From Sphingomonas bisphenolicum (GTDB lineage: Bacteria > Pseudomonadota > Alphaproteobacteria > Sphingomonadales > Sphingomonadaceae): a stretch of 64,000 nt of DNA. The position numbers and the translations under genes are program-made. Under the pieces are notes generated by a model that saw only the letters and a program-made list of their open reading frames with translations, had not been told where the DNA came from and made no database searches. The stretch covers positions 3,069,501-3,133,500 of the forward strand of contig NZ_AP018817.1 in the NCBI RefSeq assembly GCF_024349785.1. Direction: 5' to 3'. This document shows, one piece after another, positions 37,094 to 47,387 of the stretch. The number at the start of each line of letters is the position of its first letter. The stretch's first letter is position 1.

Positions 37094-37168
37094 TCCCCGA
37101 TAGCTCAGCGGTAGAGCATTCGACTGTTAATCGAATGGCCGTAGGTTCGAATCCTACTCGGGGAGCCA
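37094..37168 (+). tRNA. tRNA-Asn (anticodon GTT)
   Basis: The gene is 75 bases including an encoded CCA. The acceptor arm TCCCCGA pairs with TCGGGGA, the D-arm is GCTCAGCGGTAGAGC, the anticodon loop CTGTTAA carries GTT, and the T-arm GTAGG-TTCGAAT-CCTAC is complete. It is identical to 42661-42735. Confidence 0.97.
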
Positions 37169-37368
37169 CATTCCTACACACGAGACGCGGCTTAGGTCGC
37201 CAGGCTTGGTGCCTGGCGGTGCGCTATGTAGCGAAATCCTTTCGGACCAATTTTTGGGTGTGGAAACGTTAGCCTTCGACGTTGGCGACGACCAGATTTC
37301 GCGCGCCCCGGCGACTGTCGCCGACAAGCAAAGCCGCCGTCGATCAGGCGCGGACCGCCGATCGCCCG

Positions 37369-39903
37369 TCATTTTGCACTGCCGAAGCGGAAGCTGGCCG
37401 AAATGCCGTAGAAGCGCGGCTCGCCCGCGATGAAAGTCGGCATACCGAGCGCGTCGCCGGCATTGCCCGCATCCTTGACATATTTCCTGTCGAAAGCATT
37501 TTCGATAAAGGCCTCGATCCGCCAGTCGCCGCCCACCGCCTCATAGCCCAGCCGCGCATTCGCCAGCGCATAACCCTTTTGCATTTCGTCCTGCAGATTG
37601 TCGGCGGCCAGCGCCGCTGGCGGCTGCTGCAAGTCGGACCGGTCATTGTCGTCGTCAAAGAACACCCCCGATTGCCAGGTGACGCTGGGCGAGAAGGCGA
37701 CGCGACCGGGACCGGCCGGCACGCTCAGTATCGCACCGAGCGATGCGCTGTGATCGGGTGACAGGCGAAAGCGGTTGCCGTCGCGAATGCCCGCCTTGAA
37801 CCGGCTGTGATTATAGGCGTAACTCGCATACAGACTGATCAGATCATCGGGCACCCAACGCGCTTGCCCCTCAAAACCATAGCTTTCGGCCTTGCCGGCA
37901 TTGGTGGTGACGGTCTGCGTGCCTTGCTGCACGGTCGTCTGGAAATTGTCATACTGGTAAAAGAAGACCGATCCGTCGAGGAACAGGCTGTGGTTGGCGA
38001 ATGCCGTCTTCGCACCGAGTTCGTAGCTGTCGACCGTCTCCGATGGCAGCACCGTGAAACTGGTCGCGCCGAAGGGCGCAGCCGGGCCGGTGGGCGCGAG
38101 GATTTCGGGACGTCGGCCCCTGGCATAGGTCGCATAGACGCTGGCGCCTTCGCCGGGCATGAAGCGCGCGGTGAGGCGCCAGGAAAAGCCGCCATTCTTG
38201 TGGCTGGCGCTGTCGACCCCGCCATTGCCTGCGGTCGGCTGGCTGCCGAGGCCGAAGAGCGGCACTGGATAGGCGGCCGACGTCGGAATGGCGGCAGCGC
38301 CGGGCACCGACAATGCGCCGAGCAGCGCATCTCGCACCGCCGCGGGTTGCCCTAGCGCACCGATAACCCCGCCCAGGATTGATCGGCCGTTCAGCACAGA
38401 CGCCGTATAGCCGCCCCGCTTGTCGTCATGGCTGTAGCGCAGCCCACCGCCGATCTCGAACCTGTCCGATAGACGAATCGTGACGTCACCGAAGAGGTCG
38501 AGCGCCCTGGTTTGCGCGCTATTGCTGTTGGATTCCAAGTGGTTGGATTTGAGATTAGCGGCGATCGCCTGCGCCTGCGCACTCGACATAGGCGCACCAT
38601 AGGCGGCGGTTACGCCCTGCAGCAGCGCGCCTGTGAAGGCCGGGCTGGCAAGCAGCGCCGCGGGAAGGGGATCGCTGGCCGGCCGTCCGGGAATGGCGCC
38701 GCCGCCGTTGAGCGCACCGGCAAGGCGCGCCAGCAGCGCTCGTTCGTCCAACTGCGCAGACGCGCGCTGAAAGCCGGTTTCGTGGAAATAGCTCGCACCG
38801 ACGAACGCCGTCAGCGGACCATTTTCATAAGTGAAGCGCAATTCCTGGCTCGTCTGTTCGCCATGCGCCTGCTCTGCGGCGGTCAGTATCGGCAGCGACA
38901 GGCCGTCGGCGTCGAAAATTTCCAGCGTATCGAACTTGCGGAAGGCGGTAATGGAGGTGAGGGTGAAGCTTTCGTCGAGCTTCAGCTTCGCGATGCCGGT
39001 CACGCCCCAGACTTGCCGATCGAGTCCGAGGGGCTTGCCGCCTTCAAAGCCCGCTCCCGGCGATAGCGTCGCACCACTATTGCGCCCGCGATTCCCGATC
39101 ACGGTGCCGGTCGCCGGATCGGTCGGGTTGTAGGCGATCGACTTGAAGGCGGTGCCTTCGGGCGTGTCCTTCTGATAATTGCCGACCAGGTCGAAGCTCA
39201 GAACCCCGGCTTCTCCATGAAAACTGCCGCGCAGCGCATAGGTGTCGGCGGAGTTGAAATCCTCGCCCCCCAGCAGATTTTCGACATAGCCGTCACGTTT
39301 GCGCATCCGACCCGCGAGGCGGATGGCCATGTCGTCCCCGATCGGCGCATTCACCATGGCTTCGGCGAGAAAGGCATTGTAATTGCCATAGGATGCCTTG
39401 CCGGCGCCTTCGAAAATGCTTGGTTTCGCCTTGTTCTGAACGATGTTGACCGCACCGATCAGCGCACCGCGACCGTAAAGCGTCGACTGCGGCCCTTTGG
39501 CGACCTCGACCCGGCTGATGTCGAACAGTTCGACATAGGAACCGCGCGACTTGGAAATCGACACGCCGTCCTGAAACACCGACACGCGCGGTTCGTTGAA
39601 GGCCGTGCCGCTGTCCGATGTGATTCCCCGCATCACGAAGCCGGGATTGTTGGGCGACTGATTCTGGACCTCGAAACCCGGGACGTAACGGGACAGTTCG
39701 TCGAATTCCTCAATACCGAATCGATCGAGTTGTTCACTGCCGATCGCGGTCAAGGCCATCGGCACGTCGATCGGATCCTGTTCGCGCAATTGAGCGGTCA
39801 CGATGATCGTTCCGTCATTGTCGCCCGGCGTTTGCGCATAAACGTTGGCGCGGGACAGCGCAGCCAGACTGATCGCCACAAGAACCAAAGAGCGGATTTT
39901 CAT
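37369..39903 (-). CDS. TonB-dependent outer-membrane receptor
   Basis: The product is 844 residues from ATG 39901-39903. The signal peptide is MKIRSLVLVAISLAALSRAN followed by VYAQ, and the TonB-box-like DGTIIVTAQ leads into the plug. The plug contains DVPMALTAIGSEQLDRFG, GFVMRGITSD, and the VEVAKGPQSTLYGRGALIGA motif. A long beta-barrel ends YGISASFRFGSAK. Large extracellular loops (around residues 390-470) suggest a bulky ligand. Such receptors import siderophores, vitamins or glycans; the substrate is unknown here. It is divergent from a second receptor across 296 bases. Confidence 0.92.
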   Translation of the reverse strand: MKIRSLVLVAISLAALSRANVYAQTPGDNDGTIIVTAQLREQDPIDVPMALTAIGSEQLDRFGIEEFDELSRYVPGFEVQNQSPNNPGFVMRGITSDSGTAFNEPRVSVFQDGVSISKSRGSYVELFDISRVEVAKGPQSTLYGRGALIGAVNIVQNKAKPSIFEGAGKASYGNYNAFLAEAMVNAPIGDDMAIRLAGRMRKRDGYVENLLGGEDFNSADTYALRGSFHGEAGVLSFDLVGNYQKDTPEGTAFKSIAYNPTDPATGTVIGNRGRNSGATLSPGAGFEGGKPLGLDRQVWGVTGIAKLKLDESFTLTSITAFRKFDTLEIFDADGLSLPILTAAEQAHGEQTSQELRFTYENGPLTAFVGASYFHETGFQRASAQLDERALLARLAGALNGGGAIPGRPASDPLPAALLASPAFTGALLQGVTAAYGAPMSSAQAQAIAANLKSNHLESNSNSAQTRALDLFGDVTIRLSDRFEIGGGLRYSHDDKRGGYTASVLNGRSILGGVIGALGQPAAVRDALLGALSVPGAAAIPTSAAYPVPLFGLGSQPTAGNGGVDSASHKNGGFSWRLTARFMPGEGASVYATYARGRRPEILAPTGPAAPFGATSFTVLPSETVDSYELGAKTAFANHSLFLDGSVFFYQYDNFQTTVQQGTQTVTTNAGKAESYGFEGQARWVPDDLISLYASYAYNHSRFKAGIRDGNRFRLSPDHSASLGAILSVPAGPGRVAFSPSVTWQSGVFFDDDNDRSDLQQPPAALAADNLQDEMQKGYALANARLGYEAVGGDWRIEAFIENAFDRKYVKDAGNAGDALGMPTFIAGEPRFYGISASFRFGSAK

Positions 39904-40199
39904 GATGTTTATCCCTTTGCATGCGGCGCTAAGCGCTCCGTATGAAAGGCGCGTGACCGTCCGTCCAGACCGGCGGCACGCTCCCACTGTGACGCGAATG
40001 CCACAAGCCGCCGCTTTGCGACGAGCCGCCGAGACACAGAAACATATTGTAACATTATCGACATGTCGTCGCCTTAGCGGCAGCCATAGAGGGTGGTGAC
40101 GACAGGTCGGGCGACGGCCCTTCCTTCAGCCATTCGGACGCAGGTCCGGCTGCGTTGCATATCTGGCCTTCAGAACCATATCATTATCGGGGAAATATC

Positions 40200-42488
40200 G
40201 TGTCCAAAATCCTATCCGGTCGGCCGGCGCTGATGCTGGCGGCAGCGCTTGGCGCGCTCTCATCTGCTCAGGCGAGTCATGCTCAGGAAGCCGCGGTAGA
40301 CGGCCGGCTGGACGAAATCGTCGTGACCGCCGAACGTCGCTCGGAAAATCTGCAGAAGGTGCCTGTTTCAGTCGGCGTCGTTCAGGGGGACCAGTTGCGC
40401 GCGTTGCAGAGCGGCGGCGGCGACATATTGGAACTGGCCGCGCGCGTTCCCGGCCTCTACGCCGAAACCACCACCGGCCGCATTTTCCCGCGCTTCTACA
40501 TTCGCGGCCTGGGCAATATCGACTTCTACCTCGGCGCCTCGCAGCCGGTATCCATCATCCAGGACGATGTCGTGCTGGAGCATGTCGTGCTGAAATCGAA
40601 TCCGCTGTTCGACGTCGCGCAGGTCGAAGTGCTGCGCGGCCCGCAGGGTTCGCTGTTCGGCCGCAACACGACTGCGGGTATCATCAAATTCGATACCAAC
40701 CGTCCGACCATGGACTGGCAGGGCCGGGCTTCGGCCAGCTATGGCAATTATAACAGCGTGACATTCGACGGCGGCGTCGGCGGTCCGATCGTGGCGGACA
40801 AGCTCGCCGTCCGCGTCTCGGCGCTCTACCAGCATCGCGACGACTGGGTCGATAACAGCTATTCCGGCCCCAGCGCCGACGGCACGGTATCGCCCAGGAA
40901 GGACGCCATGGGCGGCTTCAACGAGAAGGACGTGCGCGTCCAGTTGTTGTTGACGCCCAATGAAACCCTCTCGATGCTGACCAGCTTCCATGCCCGCGAC
41001 TATGACGGGACATCGACCATCTTCCACCGTGCAGGCCTGGTAAAGGGATCCAAAAGCGTAGCGAATACGCCGCGTAGTTCGGTCGCGCTCGATGAAGCGC
41101 ACAACAACCCCCAAGCGTACAAGACCTATGGCGCGTCCGAGCATATCGGCATCGACTTCGGTCCGGTCACACTGACCTCCATCACCGCCTATGAAACGAC
41201 CCAGGGCTATAGCCGCGGCGATACCGATGGCGGCGCAGGCGCCAATTTCCCGGTCGCTGGCGTACCCAACGGCTTCGGTCAGAGTCAGGGCAATATCCGC
41301 GATCTCGACCAGCTGACCCAGGAACTCCGCTTCGCCAGCAACGGCGACACGACGTTCAAATGGCAGGTTGGCGGCATGTATTTCGACCAGCATGACACGA
41401 CCGATTTCTACCAGCGCGCCTTCTTCCTGACCACCGCGGCGCACAATCCCAACAACTGGGTGCGCCTGCGCGACAAGAATAGCAGTTGGGCCGTGTTCGG
41501 CCAGGCAAGCTATGAAATCACGCCCGGCTTCACCCTGACCGCCGGTGGCCGCTACACAAAGGACACCAAGGAAACCCGGCTGGTCAAGACTGCCAATACC
41601 ATCGCAAATGCCGTCACCTATGGCGGTCGCCGCTATGTGAAGCTGACCGGCAAAGAACCCAGCTGGGACGTCAGCGCGCTTTATGAGATCAGCCCGGACG
41701 TCAGCGTCTACGCCCGCGTCGCGCGCGGCTTCCGCGGTCCCACCATCCAGGGCCGCTCCGCCGTGTTCAACAGCGATTTCACCACCGCGGACTCCGAAAC
41801 CATCCTGTCCTGGGAAGCCGGCCTCAAGTCCAGCCTGCTCGACAACCGGTTGCGCTTCAACCTGTCGGGTTTCACATACCGGGTGAAGAATATCCAGCTC
41901 AATGGCAACGATGTGAATGGCAACGGCGTCCTCTTCAACGCCGACAAGGCCGACGCGTACGGCATGGAAGCCGAGCTGGAAGCCCGTCCGTTCGAAAATC
42001 TGACCCTGTCGGCCGGCCTCAGCTTGCTGCACAGCAAGATCAAGGACAAGAATGTCTACGCTCAGGTGTGCGTCCTGAACGGCGTGGTCGTCTGCACGGT
42101 GGAGGATCCGACGATCAAGGTCGGAGCCAACAGCTTCGCCCAGATCGATGGCAATCCGCTGCCTAACGCGCCCAAATATACCGCCAACGTCTCGGCCCGC
42201 TACGACGTGCCGCTGGGCAATGGCGGCAAGATCTTCGCCGCAACCGACTGGAACATCCAGGGCTATACCAACTTCGTCCTGTACCGGACGAAGGAGTTCT
42301 ATTCGAAGGGTGATTTCGAAGGCTGACTGCGGGTCGGCTACAGCGCCCCGGACGGTAAATATGAGATCGCCGCGTTCGCCCGCAACATCACCAACGAGAA
42401 AAACCTCAAGGGCGTGATCGAAAACTATATGGCGGCCGTGTTCAACGAACCGCGCGTATTCGGCGTCTCCCTGTCCGGGAAAATCTGA
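40200..42488 (+). pseudogene. TonB-dependent receptor with an in-frame TGA near the 3' end
   Basis: From GTG 40200 the frame encodes a signal peptide (ALMLAAALGALSSAQASHAQ), a TonB-box-like LDEIVVTAERRSENLQKVPV, a plug with RFYIRGLGNIDFYLG and VEVLRGPQGSLFGRNTTAGI, and a barrel. It reaches a TGA at 42324-42326 after 708 codons. The same frame then continues for 53 codons (LRVGYSAPDGKYEIAAFARN, ITNEKN...) to a stop at 42486-42488, with typical final-strand sequence (PRVFGVSLSGKI). The receptor would therefore lack its last barrel strands. A single base change (TGA for TGG or GGA) explains it. A sequencing error is possible. Confidence 0.8.
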
Positions 42489-42603
42489 TCGCGCGGCGCG
42501 GCTCCCTCACGGAGCCGCGCCCGACGATCCCGTCACATCCGGGCCATCTTGCCGCCTGTCATATTGCACCAGCCTTTTTTCGATTTTCAGGCGCGCGACG
42601 CTC

Positions 42604-42632
42604 TTGCCATTTCCAATCAGCCGATGCATAGG
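42604..42632 (+). promoter_or_regulatory. probable promoter of the second tRNA-Asn
   Basis: TTGCCA (42604-42609) and CATAGG (42627-42632) are 17 bases apart, 28 bases before the tRNA. The stretch GCGCGGCCTG and the GCGAAAGC just before the tRNA are also shared with the first copy. Confidence 0.6.
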
Positions 42633-42660
42633 CGCGGCCTGTCCGGCGAAAGCCGGTCGT

Positions 42661-42735
42661 TCCCCGATAGCTCAGCGGTAGAGCATTCGACTGTTAATCG
42701 AATGGCCGTAGGTTCGAATCCTACTCGGGGAGCCA
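42661..42735 (+). tRNA. tRNA-Asn (anticodon GTT), second copy
   Basis: It is identical over all 75 bases, including CCA, to 37094-37168. The tRNA gene is whole, so it is a complete second copy and not only a 3' att-type duplication. Its 3' end abuts a serine-recombinase remnant on the opposite strand. Confidence 0.97.
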
Positions 42736-43350
42736 AATTGTACGCTGCGATTTTTCGGCCTCTTCTGGCTGATTTTCACGCAACGCAAAATCAGACATTT
42801 TGTCAAGCATTCCAAAGGGTTCGTTGAACTCTACTCTTAGCATTCCGCCGGCCCAGACAGTGTTCGATACTAACAGTTTTAAAAGGGCATTTTGGGTGCC
42901 TGGAGACTGTTTATTGAACATTTTATGCGCGTTCCGGCCAAGCTCCAGAAGCGCGATACCGTCATCGACAATGAGGTCCTCGGTGCTGTGGAGACCTTCA
43001 AGGTGCCGCAAGCAGCGCTCCCGCTCCTCACGCCAGCTCGATGCCATCCGATCGTGCATGTCTCCAGAGATCCGCCCGTCAAGATGATCTACGTAGAGCT
43101 TGTCTAACCGCTGCTGCAGGCGATCGGCTTCAGCCCTTAAGCGAGTCATCGTTTCAATCCGTTCGCGACTCCGGTCCGTATGCGACTCGCGAAGGGCGCG
43201 TTCGATCAGCGCGAAGACCTGATCGTCCAGATGCAGCCGCGCGAGCTGTTCGGAAAATGCCTCTACCAGCGCCCCCTGCCGCACATATTTCTCCGGGCAC
43301 TTCTGCTTGTAGCCCGAACAGTGATAGTAGATGTATCGCTCCCGCTTGAT
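42721..43350 (-). pseudogene. large serine recombinase, C-terminal remnant
   Basis: About 210 codons remain. The sequence RERYIYYHCSGYKQKCPEKY is part of the recombinase zinc-ribbon domain (C-x-x-Y-x-x-x-C). The long coiled coil RLRAEADRLQQRLDKLYVDH and RISGDMHDRMASSWREERER follow, with the end LLKLLVSNTVWAGGMLRVEF. The catalytic N-terminal resolvase domain and part of the zinc ribbon are gone, replaced by the IS21 left end. The frame closes at a TAG formed by the complement of the tRNA-Asn T-arm and acceptor region. It is probably the leftover integrase of an element that was next to this tRNA. Confidence 0.75.
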
Positions 43351-43354
43351 TGTG

Positions 43355-43411
43355 GATCGGCGTGCAAAAAGGACCCCGTTAGCGGGGTGATCGGCGTCTA
43401 AAAGGGACCCC
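43355..43411 (+). repeat. IS21 left-end doubled terminal repeat
   Basis: Two copies of a 22-bp unit, ATCGGCGTGCAAAAAGGACC(CC) at 43355-43376 and ATCGGCGTCTAAAAGGGACC(CC) at 43390-43411, are arranged in tandem. They are likely IstA binding sites, and their inverse lies at 45819-45864. Confidence 0.8.
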
Positions 43412-43462
43412 TCATTTCGATGGTTTAAACAGCTGCCTGGATTTTCAGGCGGCGAGATCGGG

Positions 43463-44977
43463 ATGTTGGTTTTGGAGACAGTTGTTCGGATCCGGCGCGA
43501 GTATGCCGGGGGCAAGGCGATCAAGGCGATCGCGCGGGATCTGCATGTGTCGCGGAAGGTCATCCGTAAGGCGATCCGAGCGCCGGAGGGCGCATTCGAC
43601 TATCAGCGCAAGATTCAGCCACTGCCCAGGATCGGTCCGTTTCAGGATCGTCTGAACACGCTGCTGGAAGAGAACGAGGTGCGCGGCAGGCGTGAACGGC
43701 TGCGGATGACGCGGATCCATGACCTGCTGGTGCGCGAAGGCTTTGAGGGTTCCTACGATGCCGTGCGGCGCTACGCGGCGCGATGGAAGATCGAACGGCG
43801 CAAGGATGCCGGCGATGGCGTCACCGCCTTTATCCCGTTGATGTTCAGGCCAGGCGAGGCCTACCAGTTCGACTGGAGCCATGAGGATGTCGAGATCGCC
43901 GGCAAGCCGATGCGGGTGAAGGTCGCGCATATGCGACTGTGCGCGTCACGCGGGGTCTATGTCCGAGCCTATCCTCGCGAGAGCCAGGAGATGCTGTTCG
44001 ACGCGCATGCGCGCGGCTTTGCCTTCTTTGGCGGCGTGCCGGAGCGCGGCATCTACGATAATATGAAGACGGCGGTGACGAGCGTGTTCACCGGCAAGGA
44101 ACGAGTCTTCAACCGGCGGTTCCTGATCATGACCGACCATTATATGGTCGAGCCCACGGCCTGCTCGCCTGCGGCGGGATGGGAGAAGGGCCAGGTCGAG
44201 AACCAGGTGCAGACGATCCGTGGCCGCTTCTTCCAGCCCCGGCTGCGGTTCGCCAGCCTCGAAGAGCTTAATGGCTGGCTGGAGGCCGAGTGTCGGCGCT
44301 GGGCGGAACGGCAGGCCCATCCCGAACAGGGAGAGCTGACCGTGGCGCAGGTGCTGGAGATCGAACGATCCGCGCTGCAGCCGATGCTGGGGCCGTTCGA
44401 CGGCTTCAATGAGAGCGAGCATGCCGTGACGGGCACCTGCCTGATCAGCTTCGACCGCAACCGTTACTCGGTGCTCTCGACGGTGGCACGGCGCACTGTG
44501 CAGGTCCGCGCCTATGCCGATCGTATCGTCGTTCGCTGCGGCGAGGAGGTTGTCGCCGAACATCCTCGCTACTTCGGGCGCAACCGCACGATCTATGATC
44601 CCTGGCATTATCTGCCGGTGCTGGCCCGCAAGCCCGGCGCGCTGCGGAACGGCGCCCCCTTCCAGGGCTGGGATCTGCCACCGGCGCTTGCCCGCCTGCG
44701 CCGCAAGCTGGGTAATGGCGACGATGCTGATCGCCGGTTCGTCCGTGTGCTGTCGGCTGTGTTGACCGATGGCCTGGAGCCTGTCGAAGCGGCGGTGCGC
44801 GAGGCACTGGCGACGGGCACGGCAAGCGACGACCTGATCCTGAACATCCTGGCGCGACGCCGGGAACCGCCGCGTCCACTCACGATCATCACCTCCGAGG
44901 ACAGCGCGCTGCGCCATCCTCCGATCGCCGACTGTGCCCGTTACGACCAGCTGAGGACCTTCGATGCAGCGGCATGA
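43463..44977 (+). CDS. istA: IS21 family transposase IstA
   Basis: The product is 504 residues. An N-terminal helix-turn-helix ([20 protein letters not shown]) is followed by the DDE integrase core with D in [14 protein letters not shown] in [10 protein letters not shown] and E in [11 protein letters not shown]. The mu-type C-terminal beta domain ([20 protein letters not shown]) is present. It catalyses strand transfer with the help of IstB. The gene appears intact. Confidence 0.95.
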   Translation: MLVLETVVRIRREYAGGKAIKAIARDLHVSRKVIRKAIRAPEGAFDYQRKIQPLPRIGPFQDRLNTLLEENEVRGRRERLRMTRIHDLLVREGFEGSYDAVRRYAARWKIERRKDAGDGVTAFIPLMFRPGEAYQFDWSHEDVEIAGKPMRVKVAHMRLCASRGVYVRAYPRESQEMLFDAHARGFAFFGGVPERGIYDNMKTAVTSVFTGKERVFNRRFLIMTDHYMVEPTACSPAAGWEKGQVENQVQTIRGRFFQPRLRFASLEELNGWLEAECRRWAERQAHPEQGELTVAQVLEIERSALQPMLGPFDGFNESEHAVTGTCLISFDRNRYSVLSTVARRTVQVRAYADRIVVRCGEEVVAEHPRYFGRNRTIYDPWHYLPVLARKPGALRNGAPFQGWDLPPALARLRRKLGNGDDADRRFVRVLSAVLTDGLEPVEAAVREALATGTASDDLILNILARRREPPRPLTIITSEDSALRHPPIADCARYDQLRTFDAAA

Positions 44978-45692
44978 CATGATCGAGGCCATGCGCGGGC
45001 TCGGGCTCAAAGGCATGGCAGGCGCGTTCGACGATGCGGTCACCACCGGCCTTCAGCGCCAGCGCACCACGATGGAGATATTGACCGATCTTCTGAGGGC
45101 GGAAGCGACGCATCGCCACGCCGCGTCGATCCGATACCGGATGGCGGCCGCGAGGCTGCCGATCGTGAAGGACATCGACGCCTTCCGGTTCGAGGGCACC
45201 CCGATCAACGAAGGACTGGTGCGTTCATTGCACAGCGGCGCGTTCCTGCCCGCGCGGCGCAATATCGTCCTGGTCGGCGGTACAGGCACCGGAAAGACCC
45301 ATCTGGCCATCGCCATCACCGCTAATGTCGTGCGCTCGGGTGCGCGGGGCCGCTACTTCAACACCGTTGATCTTGTGACCCGTCTCGAAGAGGAGGCCAG
45401 GATCGGCAAAAGCGGCACACTCGCCGCCCAGCTATCCCGCCTCGATCTCATCGTGCTCGATGAACTGGGGTATCTGCCGTTCGCCCGATCGGGCGGCCAG
45501 TTGCTGTTCCATCTGATCAGCAAGCTCTACGAGCAAACCAGTGTCATCATCACCACCAACCTCGCCTTCGGGGAGTGGCCCACCGTGTTCGGTGATCCCA
45601 AGATGACCACCGCGCTCCTGGATCGCGTCACCCATCATTGCGACATAGTCGAGACCGGCAATGACAGCTGGCGCTTCAAAAACCGGAGCTGA
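44964..45692 (+). CDS. istB: IS21 helper ATPase IstB
   Basis: The product is 242 residues and starts 14 bases inside istA. The DnaC-like AAA+ core has Walker [18 protein letters not shown], Walker [21 protein letters not shown], sensor [20 protein letters not shown] and [20 protein letters not shown]. It selects target DNA and remodels the IstA transpososome. Confidence 0.95.
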   Translation: MQRHDMIEAMRGLGLKGMAGAFDDAVTTGLQRQRTTMEILTDLLRAEATHRHAASIRYRMAAARLPIVKDIDAFRFEGTPINEGLVRSLHSGAFLPARRNIVLVGGTGTGKTHLAIAITANVVRSGARGRYFNTVDLVTRLEEEARIGKSGTLAAQLSRLDLIVLDELGYLPFARSGGQLLFHLISKLYEQTSVIITTNLAFGEWPTVFGDPKMTTALLDRVTHHCDIVETGNDSWRFKNRS

Positions 45693-45818
45693 TCCTCCCC
45701 ATCGGCCCTCAATTAAAAGATGCTTTGCGCTGCGCGCGCCTTCGGTCGGGCTACGCCCTCCCTACGCCGCGCGCAGCGCAGGAGAGCGCGTCAGATCAAC
45801 CTTGCGCCATCTTGAAAT

Positions 45819-45864
45819 GGGGTCCCTTTTGCGCGCCGATAGGGGGTCCCGTTTGCACGCCGAT
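45819..45864 (-). repeat. IS21 right-end doubled terminal repeat
   Basis: GGGGTCCCTTTTGCGCGCCG(AT) at 45819-45840 and GGGGTCCCGTTTGCACGCCG(AT) at 45843-45864 are the inverse of the left-end units. The outer copy matches the outer left copy best (ATCGGCGTGCAAA), and the inner copies differ at several bases. Confidence 0.8.
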
Positions 45865-45869
45865 TGACA

Positions 45870-47387
45870 CGCAGCATCTCGATGACGGCGAGTTCGCTCG
45901 CCGGGTCTAGGTCCGAGCTGGTCTCATCGAGAATGATGGCCGGCGTTTCCACGCCCGTGAGCCGTGCTATTTCGAGCTTTTGAATCTGTCCGCCTGACAA
46001 GGCCTGACCCCGATCGCCGACCGTAAGATCGAGGTCGGGCACGCGCTCGTCGGCGTAGAAGCGCAAAGCCTGGAGGCGATCGAGCAGTTGCGCGTCGTCG
46101 AGCCTCGTCGGCGGGTAAAGACCATTGTCGCGCAACGGACGGTTGAATAGCCCAATCTGTTGCGGAACATAGAGGATATGCCGATGGCGCAGCTCGGGCG
46201 AAATATTTGAGAGGCACTCCTGACCGACCCAGACCCTGCCCTCGGTCGGATCGAGCAGCCCCGCCATCAAACGCGCAAGGGTCGATTTGCCAGAACCGTT
46301 GGGGCCGACAAGCACGGTAAGACCACCGGCGACGATCGAGCCGCTCACTTTCTTGATGATGAGCGGCCCGTCCCCATAGCGAAAGCTTAGGCCTTCAAGA
46401 TGGACAGCCGCTGGTCCCGGCCTTGGCACGGACGAGGAGGTCTCGAGCCTGACCGGCTCCCGTAGGAGGAGGATGTCGCGTGTCTGCGCATAGGAGCGTC
46501 CGGCCTGATGCACCAAGAAACCAAAGCCCCCCAGGGGCAGCGTGAGGCGGAGAATGAAGGCGTGCAGCAGCACGAAATCCCCGAGGCTCAACCGATGCTG
46601 AAGAACGTCGAGCGCCGCGAGAACGAGCAACGCGGCAAGGCCCAGGACCAGCAAGGACGACTGGACGATAGTCATTGTCACGAGCGATCGCGCGCCTCTG
46701 CTGGCCTCGCGCAGGCGCCTGTTGGAAAGATGCACGACGCTCGTCAGTTCTCCAGGCACATTGCCGTTGAACGCTGCTCTGGACGGATAGCGCAGGATGT
46801 CACCCACGAGCGCCGTCAGCCTCCCAGCCGTCTCGTTCGTCGCTTCGGCCTGCTCATGGTATCGATCCGCCCCGATGATCGATGCCGCCATATAAGCGCT
46901 TATGATCAGGCCGATCGCTAGCGCATAGGGCCAGGGCACAAGGGCCGTGATGACGCAAAGCGAGATGATCATCTGCACAGCGAGCGGGACGACCTGCCAT
47001 AATATCCCGTCGATGAGCAGCTGAAGATTGTAGGGCAACCGCTCGATCTGCCCGAAAAGCGGACCGCCATCGTCGCCGGTATTTGCCAGGCGCGGCACCT
47101 GACCACGTAACGTGGCAACTGTGATATGGCCGGCAAGCGCCTCGACGATGCGCGTCGTGGCATGATGCCGCACGCCAGCCAGTGCTCCGGTTACACCGGT
47201 CGCGAGGGCGAAGAGGAGGAGGATGCAGATCAGCCGCGGAATGATCCCTGGTTTGGCTGAGCAGATCGACGGCAAGCTTGAGAAGATAGGGAGCTGCAAC
47301 GGACAGAAGGATCGTAAGGCTTTCGCCGGCGATTACCAGCATGGCCTCTTTCCGCACGCTCAGCTGCGTGTCGAACATCATCCGCAC
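45870..47387 (-). pseudogene. ABC exporter (fused permease-ATPase), frameshifted and 3'-truncated
   Basis: Two frames together encode one ABC half-exporter. The N-terminal part (MMFDTQLSVRKEAMLVIAGE to YLLKLAVDLLSQ) runs from about 47387 to 47258. The rest continues in another frame from PGIIPRLICILLLFALATGV, with one base missing in the AGCCAAACCAGG region near 47258. The permease has several TM segments. The ATPase has Walker A VLVGPNGSGKSTLARLMAGL, signature LSGGQIQKLEIARL and Walker B PAIILDETSSDLDP. The gene ends abruptly at ELAVIEML where the IS21 right end begins. The start codon is unclear: the readable frame continues upstream to about 47445 without an ATG. Confidence 0.8.

Larger units (their letters stand above)
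43351..45869 (+). mobile_element. IS21-family insertion sequence (complete)
   Basis: The 2519-bp element has TGT ends: the left end reads TGTGGATCGGCGTGCAAAAA and the right end, on the other strand, TGTCAATCGGCGTGCAAACG. Each end has two tandem copies of an ATCGGCGT-rich 22-bp site. It carries istA and istB overlapping by 14 bases. The flanks (CGCTTGAT on the left, CGCAGCAT on the right) show no target duplication, and they belong to two unrelated interrupted genes. Confidence 0.9.

Noticed and set aside
40368..42032. 554-codon open frame opposite the second TonB receptor
   Set aside because: It is the antisense shadow of a recognised receptor, with no start signal or family.
42324..42326. 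Selenocysteine recoding at the TGA in the TonB receptor
   Set aside because: TonB receptors are not selenoproteins and no suitable hairpin directly follows; a nonsense mutation or read error is simpler.
37094..42735. Reading the two tRNA-Asn copies as attL/attR of a recent island
   Set aside because: The whole tRNA and its promoter are duplicated rather than only the 3' end, and no integrase lies between the copies, so a classical att pair is not supported.
43351..43563. N-terminal part of the recombinase open frame beyond the IS boundary
   Set aside because: Codons beyond 43350 are encoded by the IS21 left end and are not recombinase sequence.
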